A DNA stretch of 35,403 nt, taken from the IMG/VR virus record IMGVR_UViG_3300045581_000162, positions 1-35,403 of that record, one strand, 5' to 3'. Below the pieces are notes generated by a model, which worked only from the letters and a program-made list of their open reading frames with translations, ran no database searches and was not told where the DNA came from. The translations under genes were made by a program, and so were the position numbers. The first letter of the stretch is position 1; each line of letters opens with the position of its first letter. This stretch comes from a virus. Below, in pieces: positions 28,616-35,403 of the stretch.

Positions 28616-29986
28616 TCATGATGTCAAGTCGAAGAACGATAGTGCGCCCCATCCAGCACCTGTTCCAGACAGGGTGCGAGCCGCCAAGGTAAAGGTATCG
28701 CTAACCCCCGCGAGAGACACGCCTAACTGCATATCCCAGTTGTAGTTATTGCCGCTGGCCAGCGGCACACGTCCTGACCTACCTGACGTATAGCCGCTAG
28801 AAACAATCGCCCCGCCCGTCATTGCCGTAGCGGTGTAGTCAACCTCAACATTGGGGTCAGTAGCAGAAGCCGTCCAAGACGGCCCAGTCAAGGTCGCGTT
28901 TTTAATGAGCGCGATCTCGTAATTGTCCGTTGTGGTGGGCAAAAAATCGTAGTTAAACGGGACAACGACCGACCCCAACGCTGTAGACGCCAAACGAATC
29001 GACGCCAGCGGATAAAAAGACGTGGTGATAAAGCCGACGCCAGGGACAGACGTGCGCCGGGCCATATGCTCAATGGATGTTTGCTCGTAGCCCCCATCTG
29101 AAATGACGGTAGCACATATCTGCTTCATGCTGGAAGCCGAGCTAGTAACAGCGGTATTCGTGATTTCGTATCGCACGGGCAGCACCGCCGTGGTCATATA
29201 CACCGAGGCAATTTGATTGGCGTTTTTGAACGTATGGCAAACGATGAACTGGCCATCAATGATGAAGCCGCAACGCACTGAGCCTACGCCAAGCCACTCA
29301 AAGTCCATCCACAAAATCTGCGCCTTGGTCGTGTCCAGCAAAACACCGCTGGGGCCAAGCCCGTCAAGCTTATCGCCATTCCAGTTAGCCTGCGGAACTG
29401 ACCGCGCATCAGACACAGCGCCGCTGGTATATGACCGCAGTACAAACGACTTAGACGAGTCGTTCTGCTCAAAGAAAACACCGTTTTGCGTACTAAAGTA
29501 CCCCACACGCTGCCGCAGACCCGTCTTAGCCGCGTTCATTACAAACGTGGCCATGAGCATCAAACCTTTACCCGGCTGATAGGGGAAGCTGCGATAGCTT
29601 TGACGGACGACCGAAGAACCTGAACTGGTGGTGACGTTAAGTTGAACCGACGCTTCATTAGGCAGGTACGTGGTCGTCCCGCCCGTGGCAGTAGACGTAT
29701 CAAACTGCGCATCTGCCGCGTATCGACTCTGGCTATCAAACAACGTGTAGGGTTGACCTACGCGAAGCCGCCCAAACGCATCCACATTGGTGCCACCAAT
29801 AGAAACGGGGATCGTCGATGTTGCAGCCACGAGTTGTCCTAGGATGTTGTCAAGCTGGGCAAAGTACAGCCTCAATACGTTTGAAAACTGCTCTTGATAG
29901 CGCGCGTCATAGGTATGGGGTGCTGAGGGCAGTCGAGGGGCGACAACCCTGTTTAGCGGATCATCGGAAGTAACGATGTAGGACAT
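28616..29986 (-). CDS. Virion structural protein, 456 aa
   Basis: ATG at 29986 has a strong GGAGGT 5 nt upstream that overlaps the stop of the 718-residue gene. The N-terminus is helical (ARYQEQFSNVLRLYFAQLDN); the rest is beta-rich. The middle contains GLRQRVGYF, NGVFFEQND and LWMDFEWLGVGSVRCGFII, a pattern seen in structural proteins of marine and freshwater phages and thought to form tail-surface or capsid-decoration beta sandwiches. No enzymatic motif. The gene lies immediately downstream of the tail protein gene, supporting a tail-associated role, which is inference. Confidence 0.75.
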   Translation of the reverse strand: MSYIVTSDDPLNRVVAPRLPSAPHTYDARYQEQFSNVLRLYFAQLDNILGQLVAATSTIPVSIGGTNVDAFGRLRVGQPYTLFDSQSRYAADAQFDTSTATGGTTTYLPNEASVQLNVTTSSGSSVVRQSYRSFPYQPGKGLMLMATFVMNAAKTGLRQRVGYFSTQNGVFFEQNDSSKSFVLRSYTSGAVSDARSVPQANWNGDKLDGLGPSGVLLDTTKAQILWMDFEWLGVGSVRCGFIIDGQFIVCHTFKNANQIASVYMTTAVLPVRYEITNTAVTSSASSMKQICATVISDGGYEQTSIEHMARRTSVPGVGFITTSFYPLASIRLASTALGSVVVPFNYDFLPTTTDNYEIALIKNATLTGPSWTASATDPNVEVDYTATAMTGGAIVSSGYTSGRSGRVPLASGNNYNWDMQLGVSLAGVSDTFTLAARTLSGTGAGWGALSFFDLTS

Positions 29987-29988
29987 GT

Positions 29989-32145
29989 TTACCTCCGACG
30001 CCCGTCAGGACGAATGTTCATGCGATTCGCACCGCACTGCCATTTTGTACCTAGCGTGCTGGACTCGATTCTAAAAGCCATTTGCCTACCGCGCACGCGA
30101 ACGTAAACGAACTCTGTAAATTGCTGTACAAGATAGTTACGCTGCGCAGAGTAGTTATTACCGCTAACCACATCCGGGTTTGATGCCGCAGCGGTGTACA
30201 GCGCCCCGGGGTTCTGCCTTGGTTTTAGCGTGATGGTGACTTCTGGGGCGGCGGAAGTTGAACCATCAAAACCGATGTCCGGAATGATCGCGTCCACAAA
30301 AGCGTAACGATCCCCTTCGCCAATATCAAAGTCTGCCGACTGAATGTACGCGGTTATAGGAGATGGCGGGTTGGTAGTGCCGTCGTCATTGCCGTCTTCG
30401 TGGTAGATGATCTGCCCGTCATAACCAAGTGCAACTGGCGTTGCAAGGTACGGTGAATCGAGCCATGCCGTTCTAGCAAGCGACCCGTAGTACCAAGCGT
30501 TTTCGAGATAGTTAAAGATAACGTAGCGGTCTACGGTGTCTGAGTTCGCAGAGCAATAAAACCACCAGATTTCGTTAAAACCTTCGCTCGTACCGGCAAA
30601 AAACTGGTACCGCTGCAAAAGATTGATGTCTCCGAACACGTACTGCCGCAACGTACATGGCAGCGTCTCGACCCGACCGGAGTAGACATAGAACTTATCA
30701 ACCCCCATCCAGTACGTGATGTTGTTCGCCACTGCCGTCGCGTTGGGGGACGCGATAGAGATGTTATCCGCCATGATGTTGAACCCCCACACGTAGGGAG
30801 GCCCAAGGTACTGCATGGAGTACAGCGCGGCATCAGTCCACACCAGAACTTCTTGGCGTGTCTGTTGAGCCGTCTGGATCTCGCTACCTCTACTCAAACG
30901 GAAACTGCCCGCTTGGTTTGTGACTGCCGGAGTCCATACGTTGAAGTTTTCTTGGTCCGACCACCTGATTAGCATAGGGTCACGCACAGCTGATCCGTAC
31001 TCATTAGTACCAAAAGCCAAGACAAACCTGGAGCCGTCGGAAACCAATGTGAAGGTGCATGTTGTCGGGCAGTCTGCAACCGTCAAAGAGTGCGTACCCG
31101 TCTGAGCGCCCGCAGTAGTATCAATCGGCGCCCCGCCAAAAGAAGCCGAAAAGTTAGCCGTCAACCCTGCCACGTTTACCAAGTAGTACGTAGTTCCCGG
31201 CACCATACTGGTCGGCAAAGTGCCGTTAGTCTCAGGCACAAATGACGTGCCTTCCGCCAGCGCACTAGTGAGTAGCAAAACGCCCGGATTAGCGTTGGTG
31301 ATTGTGAATGCCTGCGCGGTGAGCCTTGTGGCTCGGGTAACAACAGAAATGTCGTTCGGATCGGGGTTCCAGATGTAGAGCCCACCGTAACGCGGGTTGG
31401 CGATCAACGCTTCGCCGTAATTACTCCCGCTCCAAAGTCTAGCGTTAGAGCCGGAAAAATTAACCGCCGTATTACCCCAGACCCCTGCGCCCCATGTGTT
31501 TGCCCCCCACCCCGCCACGGAATACGTGATGTCAGGGCCTGGGGAAATCTGAAACGCGCCGACAACGCTGGCCCCGCCATTACCTGTATCAGATGCAGTG
31601 GCGTTGACGCCCGCATTGATCGTAAACGTGTTCGTTGTGTAAGAGACAACGATGAATTCCGAATTCAGGACATTTGAGGTGATGTTGCCACCCAGCGTGT
31701 TAGCTCCGCTAAAAGTAACAAAATCGCCTGTGGCGCAGCCGTGATTCGTACAGTTGACCGTCACAATGGCGGTCAGCCCCACAGTGTCAGCAGTAAAAGT
31801 TACATCCCCCGCCTTGGTCGTATAGCGAAGTGGTGTGATGTCCGTGATAGTCCCGCTAGTGCCTAGCTGATGGTACAGCTTTGAGTTAGTACCTATAGCA
31901 AGCGGCTCGACCCCTGCAAGGGTCTGCCAAGTGAACAGCCAACGCCCAACACCCCAAAAAGACCCGTTATTTGCCGGTTTTAGCGGTTCGCTGGTGACGT
32001 TAAAGTCGCGTGTCCACCCCCCAAGCTTTTCAGGCACACCCGACCTAAAACGAATCTTATCCCCCTCAAACCAGCCGCCTTTGTTAGCAAGCGCCGTGTT
32101 ATCGCGGTTGATTCCGGGTTTGAACAGTAGTTTTTGTATGGTCAC
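29989..32145 (-). CDS. Tail tubular or stabilization-type protein, 718 aa
   Basis: It begins MTIQKLLFKPGINRDNT then GGWFEGDKIRFRSGVPEKLGG, an N-terminal pattern shared with a widespread phage tail/stabilization protein family. A series of strand-rich segments follows, including NSKLYHQL, VSFVT-like repeats and YWMGVDKFYVYSGRVETLP near 475-493. Its size and order (lysozyme, this gene, then the 456-residue virion gene, in transcription direction) fit a short-tailed phage's tubular or stabilization protein, like T7 gp12 in role. Direct homology to gp12 is not shown by sequence here. Confidence 0.8.
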   Translation of the reverse strand: MTIQKLLFKPGINRDNTALANKGGWFEGDKIRFRSGVPEKLGGWTRDFNVTSEPLKPANNGSFWGVGRWLFTWQTLAGVEPLAIGTNSKLYHQLGTSGTITDITPLRYTTKAGDVTFTADTVGLTAIVTVNCTNHGCATGDFVTFSGANTLGGNITSNVLNSEFIVVSYTTNTFTINAGVNATASDTGNGGASVVGAFQISPGPDITYSVAGWGANTWGAGVWGNTAVNFSGSNARLWSGSNYGEALIANPRYGGLYIWNPDPNDISVVTRATRLTAQAFTITNANPGVLLLTSALAEGTSFVPETNGTLPTSMVPGTTYYLVNVAGLTANFSASFGGAPIDTTAGAQTGTHSLTVADCPTTCTFTLVSDGSRFVLAFGTNEYGSAVRDPMLIRWSDQENFNVWTPAVTNQAGSFRLSRGSEIQTAQQTRQEVLVWTDAALYSMQYLGPPYVWGFNIMADNISIASPNATAVANNITYWMGVDKFYVYSGRVETLPCTLRQYVFGDINLLQRYQFFAGTSEGFNEIWWFYCSANSDTVDRYVIFNYLENAWYYGSLARTAWLDSPYLATPVALGYDGQIIYHEDGNDDGTTNPPSPITAYIQSADFDIGEGDRYAFVDAIIPDIGFDGSTSAAPEVTITLKPRQNPGALYTAAASNPDVVSGNNYSAQRNYLVQQFTEFVYVRVRGRQMAFRIESSTLGTKWQCGANRMNIRPDGRRR

Positions 32146-32148
32146 GGT

Positions 32149-32604
32149 CTACCCCAAAAGTGCAGATTCGGCGGCGCGTCTTTTTACTAAGCCTGGGAGG
32201 ACTCTGCCGCCACCACGGACCCACTTCTTCAATTCAAGCTTCGTACCGTCGATGTCATCTGCGTTAATTTTTTTACGCAATGTGGAGGACTTTAATCGAC
32301 CTGTGCCAAGGTTAAAAGTGAAATCAATGATGGCGGCTTGGGCGGCTGTACCCCACAAATGTAGCGTGGGGCAGAGTGTAAGTACCGTTGGCTGGATTTT
32401 GCGCAGCTCGTGGAACAGTAACGCTTCCGCACGCTGTTTAGTGATTGGCGGGTCCGTCAGGCTGACTCGAACACCGTTTTCATACCGAGTTGACCCATAA
32501 CCGATTGTAGGCACATTAGCAGGGCACACGTAGGGGCGAAGAAACAGCCCCTCAAAGCGCCTGCAAAGCATTGCCGCAATCGTGATGGCGTCGTCATTTC
32601 CCAC
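32149..32604 (-). CDS. Phage lysozyme (GH24 endolysin), 151 aa
   Basis: I start at GTG 32604, overlapping the holin stop by 11 bases with AGGAG 11 nt upstream; the longer frame to 32655 overlaps by 62 bases, and ATG 32571 is a third choice. The catalytic region reads RRFEGLFLRPYVCPANVPT followed by IGYG. With this start the residues are Glu18, Cys27 and Thr33. Their spacing (+9, +15) matches the T4 lysozyme Glu-Asp-Thr triad, but the Asp position is Cys, as in several prophage lysozymes. The rest (AIIDFTFNLGTGRLKSSTL, GLVKRR) is the usual GH24 C-terminal lobe. It cuts peptidoglycan glycan strands. There is no signal peptide, so export depends on the adjacent holin. Confidence 0.9.
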   Translation of the reverse strand: MGNDDAITIAAMLCRRFEGLFLRPYVCPANVPTIGYGSTRYENGVRVSLTDPPITKQRAEALLFHELRKIQPTVLTLCPTLHLWGTAAQAAIIDFTFNLGTGRLKSSTLRKKINADDIDGTKLELKKWVRGGGRVLPGLVKRRAAESALLG

Positions 32605-33061
32605 GCTTTCCCAGGCTCCTGTCAGCAAAGAAAAACCCGAGGATGGCGCCTGCAAGCTCCATGTCCCACTCCGCCATCTGGAACCCCTGTGCGACTAACT
32701 TACCCACCCAGAGCAACAATGCAATCGTAGCTGCAGCGGGTCGGATAATCCCATTCCACACATCAACAAGGGAGTAGCCGGTCGGCGCGAAAGCTCGCTG
32801 CATAGCTTGACTGAACGCATCGGCCTCGATTTTATCCACTTCCCCTTGCGACTGCGCCTCAATGACCTTGATGCCTAGCTGTGCTTGAAGCTGCAAAGCT
32901 TCTTGATTACGAACATGCGCTCGGTCGTCAAGCTCAATTTGGATTTTGAGAAGCTTTAGTTCGTGCTCGTTATCTTGGCGCTTGTTGATGAAGGACGCAA
33001 TTTCCCCCCAAAGCATCCTGAATACAGAGCCGCCAAGAAAAGAGAGAAGCGCACTTAACAT
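32594..33061 (-). CDS. Holin, GTA-holin 3TM-like, 155 aa
   Basis: A hydrophobic N-terminal segment (about 2-18) leads to a charged coiled coil (residues 25-90, NEHELKLLKIQIELDD and following). Two hydrophobic segments follow at about 104-122 (IIRPAAATIALLLWVG) and 136-147 (LAGAILGFFF). The sequence ends ADRSLGKRGK. The NGIIRP and GFFFADRSL blocks match the GTA-type three-segment holin family by layout. It sits immediately before the lysozyme and overlaps it, so the two form the lysis cassette. It would permeabilise the inner membrane to release the lysozyme. Confidence 0.85.
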   Translation of the reverse strand: MLSALLSFLGGSVFRMLWGEIASFINKRQDNEHELKLLKIQIELDDRAHVRNQEALQLQAQLGIKVIEAQSQGEVDKIEADAFSQAMQRAFAPTGYSLVDVWNGIIRPAAATIALLLWVGKLVAQGFQMAEWDMELAGAILGFFFADRSLGKRGK

Positions 33062-33069
33062 GATGCCCC

Positions 33070-33435
33070 CTACTTGAACCGTCGCAACTTATACAGCGTC
33101 TGGAGGAACAGCGCGACGATCTCATCAACGATGTTCTGTAAAGCCGTGTCTTTCCAGCCCTTTCCGAACACCTCTTGCCGCAAGCTTTCAATTTCTTCGA
33201 GCTGAAGTTCCAGCTCGTCGGCAACATTGTCTTCGCCTTCAGGCGTGAGATACGGAATCGTCTTTAGCGCACTATAGCGCCCTTGGTACGTCTCTGCCAA
33301 TTGATCGGCCAGCGGGATGATGCCTTCATAGAACTCTTGCAGCGCGACGTGCGCTGCATAGGAGGTCGTCTTCAGGTGTTCCCGGTGCGCGATGTCCCGA
33401 GACAGGAACAGAATAGCGATGATTTCGTTGCACAT
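33070..33435 (-). CDS. DUF5856-type helical phage protein, 121 aa
   Basis: The start is MCNEIIAILFLSRDIAHREH, followed by LKTTSYAAHVALQEFYEGI and AETYQGR. These blocks match the DUF5856 family of aquatic phages, whose helix pattern with paired His residues is reminiscent of ferritin-like four-helix proteins. Whether metal is bound is unknown. It lies between the tail-associated genes and the holin, 8 bases before the latter. Function not established. Confidence 0.75.
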   Translation of the reverse strand: MCNEIIAILFLSRDIAHREHLKTTSYAAHVALQEFYEGIIPLADQLAETYQGRYSALKTIPYLTPEGEDNVADELELQLEEIESLRQEVFGKGWKDTALQNIVDEIVALFLQTLYKLRRFK

Positions 33436-33443
33436 GCTAGAAA

Positions 33444-34013
33444 CTACCCCTCAGTGCTCGGTGTAGGCCATATCAACGGCGGGAGGTCAGCCTCGATGTC
33501 TGCGTAACTGTTTGGAAGTGGCCTCACGCCCGATTGCACATCGGTAAAAATTTTGTAAAGCTTGGACCAAGTGGCATCCCTAGCATCGACGCCGCACTGC
33601 CCCTCTGCTTTGAATTTCGCATTTGGCGACAAAGCGTAAGTACAAAGACTAAGAATGTTGTCGTAGCCCCGAGTTTGCGCAAAGGTGTCGAGACGCTGCT
33701 GAGTTGCATTCACAACTTCGTCTTGAATGACTTGCACTTTTTGCGCTAGCTCTTCGCTAGTCAGGGGCCGCACCGACCATACCTGCGTCCAGCATTGATT
33801 GGCAACAGAAAACACAGGCGTGCCCTCTACCAGTGCTTGGCGCTTTTCGTCGTAGCTGGGGGGCTGTGAAGCTTGCACTCGCCAAACGCCGAAACTTTGC
33901 AACAGCGCATCTTCCAGCGAGTCTGGAAAACTTATGTCGGGATTGTCTCGGCGCAAATCGGTTGCCGTGTACGGGTACCGCTTGACTGCGCTGTTTTCGA
34001 TCAAAGCGTACAT
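33444..34013 (-). CDS. Tail-fibre-associated protein, 189 aa
   Basis: It begins MYALIENSAVKRYPYTATDL, an N-terminus common to tail-fibre assembly-type proteins of phages. A middle block (TPVFSVANQCWTQVWSVRPLT) is followed by a coiled-coil QVIQDEVVNATQQRLDTFAQ. A last block holds KAEGQCGVDARDATW. The last part is of a DUF4376-like type in which a helix precedes a cysteine-containing turn. Its position downstream of the beta-propeller protein and fibre end supports a fibre-related role. Assembly chaperone or structural part cannot be distinguished. Confidence 0.65.
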   Translation of the reverse strand: MYALIENSAVKRYPYTATDLRRDNPDISFPDSLEDALLQSFGVWRVQASQPPSYDEKRQALVEGTPVFSVANQCWTQVWSVRPLTSEELAQKVQVIQDEVVNATQQRLDTFAQTRGYDNILSLCTYALSPNAKFKAEGQCGVDARDATWSKLYKIFTDVQSGVRPLPNSYADIEADLPPLIWPTPSTEG

Positions 34014-34016
34014 ACG

Positions 34017-34265
34017 TTACTCCAACTGTTGCTGTACAACCGCCAGCATGATTTTGGCTTTCTTTTGCTCCAGTTTTTCAGAAGCCAGCAAACCGCGCAA
34101 TTGCTCTGAAAAAGAGTGCAACTCCGTTTGCTCCGCATCGGACAACTCTTGTATCTTTGCAAGCGCAAGGGTGTAGTTGTCAATGTTAATTTGATAGTGC
34201 AGCACCTCTTGTTGTCGAGCAGCAAAGGCAGCCCCAAGAATCTCATTGCGTGTGTTCATGTCCAT
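34017..34265 (-). CDS. Small coiled-coil protein, 82 aa
   Basis: I start at ATG 34265 (MDMNTRNEILG) with AAAGG 6-7 nt upstream; the in-frame ATG at 34295 lies inside the preceding gene. The product is one long helix with heptad-like spacing (QQEVLHYQINIDNYTLALAK, then LSEQ-like and KLEQKKAKIMLAVVQQQLE). No family known. It is part of the tail gene cluster, so a small tail or chaperone protein is plausible, without direct evidence. Confidence 0.6.
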   Translation of the reverse strand: MDMNTRNEILGAAFAARQQEVLHYQINIDNYTLALAKIQELSDAEQTELHSFSEQLRGLLASEKLEQKKAKIMLAVVQQQLE

Positions 34266-34279
34266 TTTTAGCCTTTGTA

Positions 34280-35323
34280 TTAGACAACCGACCATGCGAC
34301 GTTATTACCAATATCAGGAGGCAATGTAGCAGGATTGGCAAACTTAGTTCCAAAGCCTGATGTAGACCATGGGTACACAGTGATATAGGGGGATGTATCA
34401 TGCCCTACGGCAAGAGCAGAACTATCTGGAGCAAACGCTACGCCAGTGGTGCCAGCCCCCGTATTCGTAGGCAACGTAGCAGGATTGGCAAACTTCGTTC
34501 CAAAGCCTGAACCGGACCATGGGTACGCGGTGATGTATGGTGAAGCGACGTGCATGACCGCAATAGCCGCCCCGTCTGGAGAGAAAGCTACGGATTGACA
34601 ATTCGACGGAGGCAATGTTGCAGGATTGGCAAACTTAGTCCCAAAGCCAGAACCGGACCATGGGTACGCGGTGACGTATGGTGAATTGCTGTGCGAAACA
34701 GCAATAGCCGCACTGTTTGGCGAAAAAAATACCCCACTACAAAGCCCGGTAGGCAACGTAGCAGGATCGGCAAACTTAGTCCCAAACCCCGAGCCAGACC
34801 ATGGGTACGCAGTGATGTATGGTGAAGTGCCGTGCGCAACAGCAATAGCCGCACCGTTTGAAGAAAAAGCTACACCATAGCCGGTACCCGCAGGCAGTGT
34901 TGCAGGATTGGCAAACTTGGTTCCAAAACCCGCGCCTGACCATGGGTACGCTGTTATAGATGGTGAAGTGCCGTGCGCAACAGCAATAGCCGCATTGTTT
35001 GGAGAGAACGCTACGCCATACCCAGTGCCCGTAGGTAACGTAGCAGGATTGGCAAACTTCGTTCCGAAGCCTGAACCAGACCACGGATACGCTGTTACGT
35101 AGGGCGATGTGACGTGCCCCACTGCAATAGCCGCACCGTCTGGAGAGAACGCTGCGCCGAACCCAGCGCCCGTAGGCAGCGTAGCAGGATTGGTAAACTT
35201 AGTTCCAAAGCCTGAACCGGACCATGGGTATGCGGTTACGTAGGGCGATGTGACGTGTGCCACTGCAACCGCTTTTGGCTTTCTTAATCCCGCTGTAGCG
35301 GCCCGAAGTTTGTCAGCAAGCAT
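34280..35323 (-). CDS. Seven-repeat beta-propeller-like tail protein, 347 aa
   Basis: I start at ATG 35323, which shares its first base with the upstream stop (TAATG) and has AGGGGA 6-7 nt upstream; the longer in-frame ATG at 35371 overlaps the fibre gene. After a short helix (MLADKLRAATAGLRKP), seven repeats each contain AYPWS, GFGTKF, NPATLP and AFSPDGAAIAV. The repeat spacing is 141 bases (47 residues) five times and 150 bases once. Seven such units would close a seven-bladed propeller. The AFSPDG block is like that of WD40 and related propellers. It may be a receptor-contact or fibre-tip protein, which is inference from the position beside the fibre gene. Confidence 0.8.
   Translation of the reverse strand: MLADKLRAATAGLRKPKAVAVAHVTSPYVTAYPWSGSGFGTKFTNPATLPTGAGFGAAFSPDGAAIAVGHVTSPYVTAYPWSGSGFGTKFANPATLPTGTGYGVAFSPNNAAIAVAHGTSPSITAYPWSGAGFGTKFANPATLPAGTGYGVAFSSNGAAIAVAHGTSPYITAYPWSGSGFGTKFADPATLPTGLCSGVFFSPNSAAIAVSHSNSPYVTAYPWSGSGFGTKFANPATLPPSNCQSVAFSPDGAAIAVMHVASPYITAYPWSGSGFGTKFANPATLPTNTGAGTTGVAFAPDSSALAVGHDTSPYITVYPWSTSGFGTKFANPATLPPDIGNNVAWSVV
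34316..35270. repeat. Seven tandem 141-bp coding repeats
   Basis: The GGGTAC-type block coding for Tyr-Pro-Trp recurs at about 34371, 34521, 34662, 34803, 34944, 35085 and 35226: intervals of 150 and then five times 141 bases. The units are similar but not identical, so the copies are old enough to have diverged or are under selection at specific positions. Unequal recombination could change blade number. Confidence 0.9.
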
Positions 35324-35403
35324 TACGCATCCCCTACGCGAGCGCCATAGATCGTTGTTCCGACCTTCCAAAGCTGAATGACGGTGAACCCAGTGGTATT
35401 AAG
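35323..35403 (-). CDS. C-terminal end of a probable tail-fibre protein (partial)
   Basis: Twenty-six codons are visible up to the stop TAA at 35323-35325; the rest lies beyond the right edge. The end reads GFTVIQLWKVGTTIYGARVGDA (split as GFTVIQLWKV and GTTIYGARVGDA). Hydrophobic-aromatic C-terminal ends of this kind occur in phage fibre or spike proteins. The stop overlaps the propeller gene start (TAATG), so the two are translationally coupled. Name and length cannot be given from this fragment. Confidence 0.55.
   Translation of the reverse strand, partial: LNTTGFTVIQLWKVGTTIYGARVGDA

Overview
This window is most simply read as about 35 kb of a tailed double-stranded DNA phage genome (or a prophage/metagenome contig of one). 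Genes are packed end to end with ATGA or short overlaps. The left 15 kb is one rightward block of small early genes followed by a replication module. The right 20 kb is one leftward block of virion and lysis genes. No ribosomal RNA, tRNA, insertion sequence, integrase or CRISPR array was seen. The protein families (NARLIAAAP-type and LYTAPP-type early proteins, an AEP-primase/DUF927-type helicase, a polyvalent giant virion protein, GTA-type holin, DUF5856-type protein) suggest a phage of a Gram-negative, probably betaproteobacterial and perhaps freshwater, host. That host call is inference; terminase, portal and capsid genes lie outside the window.

Layout. 1-4455 (+): about fifteen small early genes, mostly of unknown function, including a tandem duplicated cassette, a secreted YfiM-like protein, two paralogous winged-helix proteins and a DUF3310-type protein. 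4456-4625: the only large gap in the early block; it holds two adjacent hairpins with a possible loop pseudoknot. 4626-14875 (+): replication and recombination genes: VRR-NUC nuclease, family A DNA polymerase with proofreading domain, Cas4/RecB-like nuclease with four cysteines, HNH nuclease, SNF2-type helicase, a Gp157/Gam-like coiled-coil protein, a probable zinc-binding ssDNA-binding protein with an acidic tail, a small HTH regulator preceded by a second structured leader, and a 1009-residue primase-helicase. 14876-15015: the convergent junction, with terminator hairpins for both directions.

15016-35403 (-): read in the direction of transcription (right to left), the end of a probable tail-fibre gene, a seven-repeat beta-propeller protein, small tail-associated genes, a DUF5856-type protein, holin, lysozyme, a 718-residue tail protein, a 456-residue virion protein, an 854-residue modular Pro/Ala-rich protein, a GNAT-like protein, two Gly/Ala/Gln-rich internal or minor virion proteins, a strong terminator, and finally a 2543-residue polyvalent protein. 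That giant has an N-terminal hydrophobic segment, a long TolA-like coiled coil, two separate HExxH metallopeptidase-like domains and an LPD38-like C-terminal region; it is probably injected with the DNA.

The most interesting candidates are the two intergenic structured RNAs, which share one topology, and the giant protein, whose first metallopeptidase domain sits in an unusually AT-rich stretch beside an expanded repeat tract.
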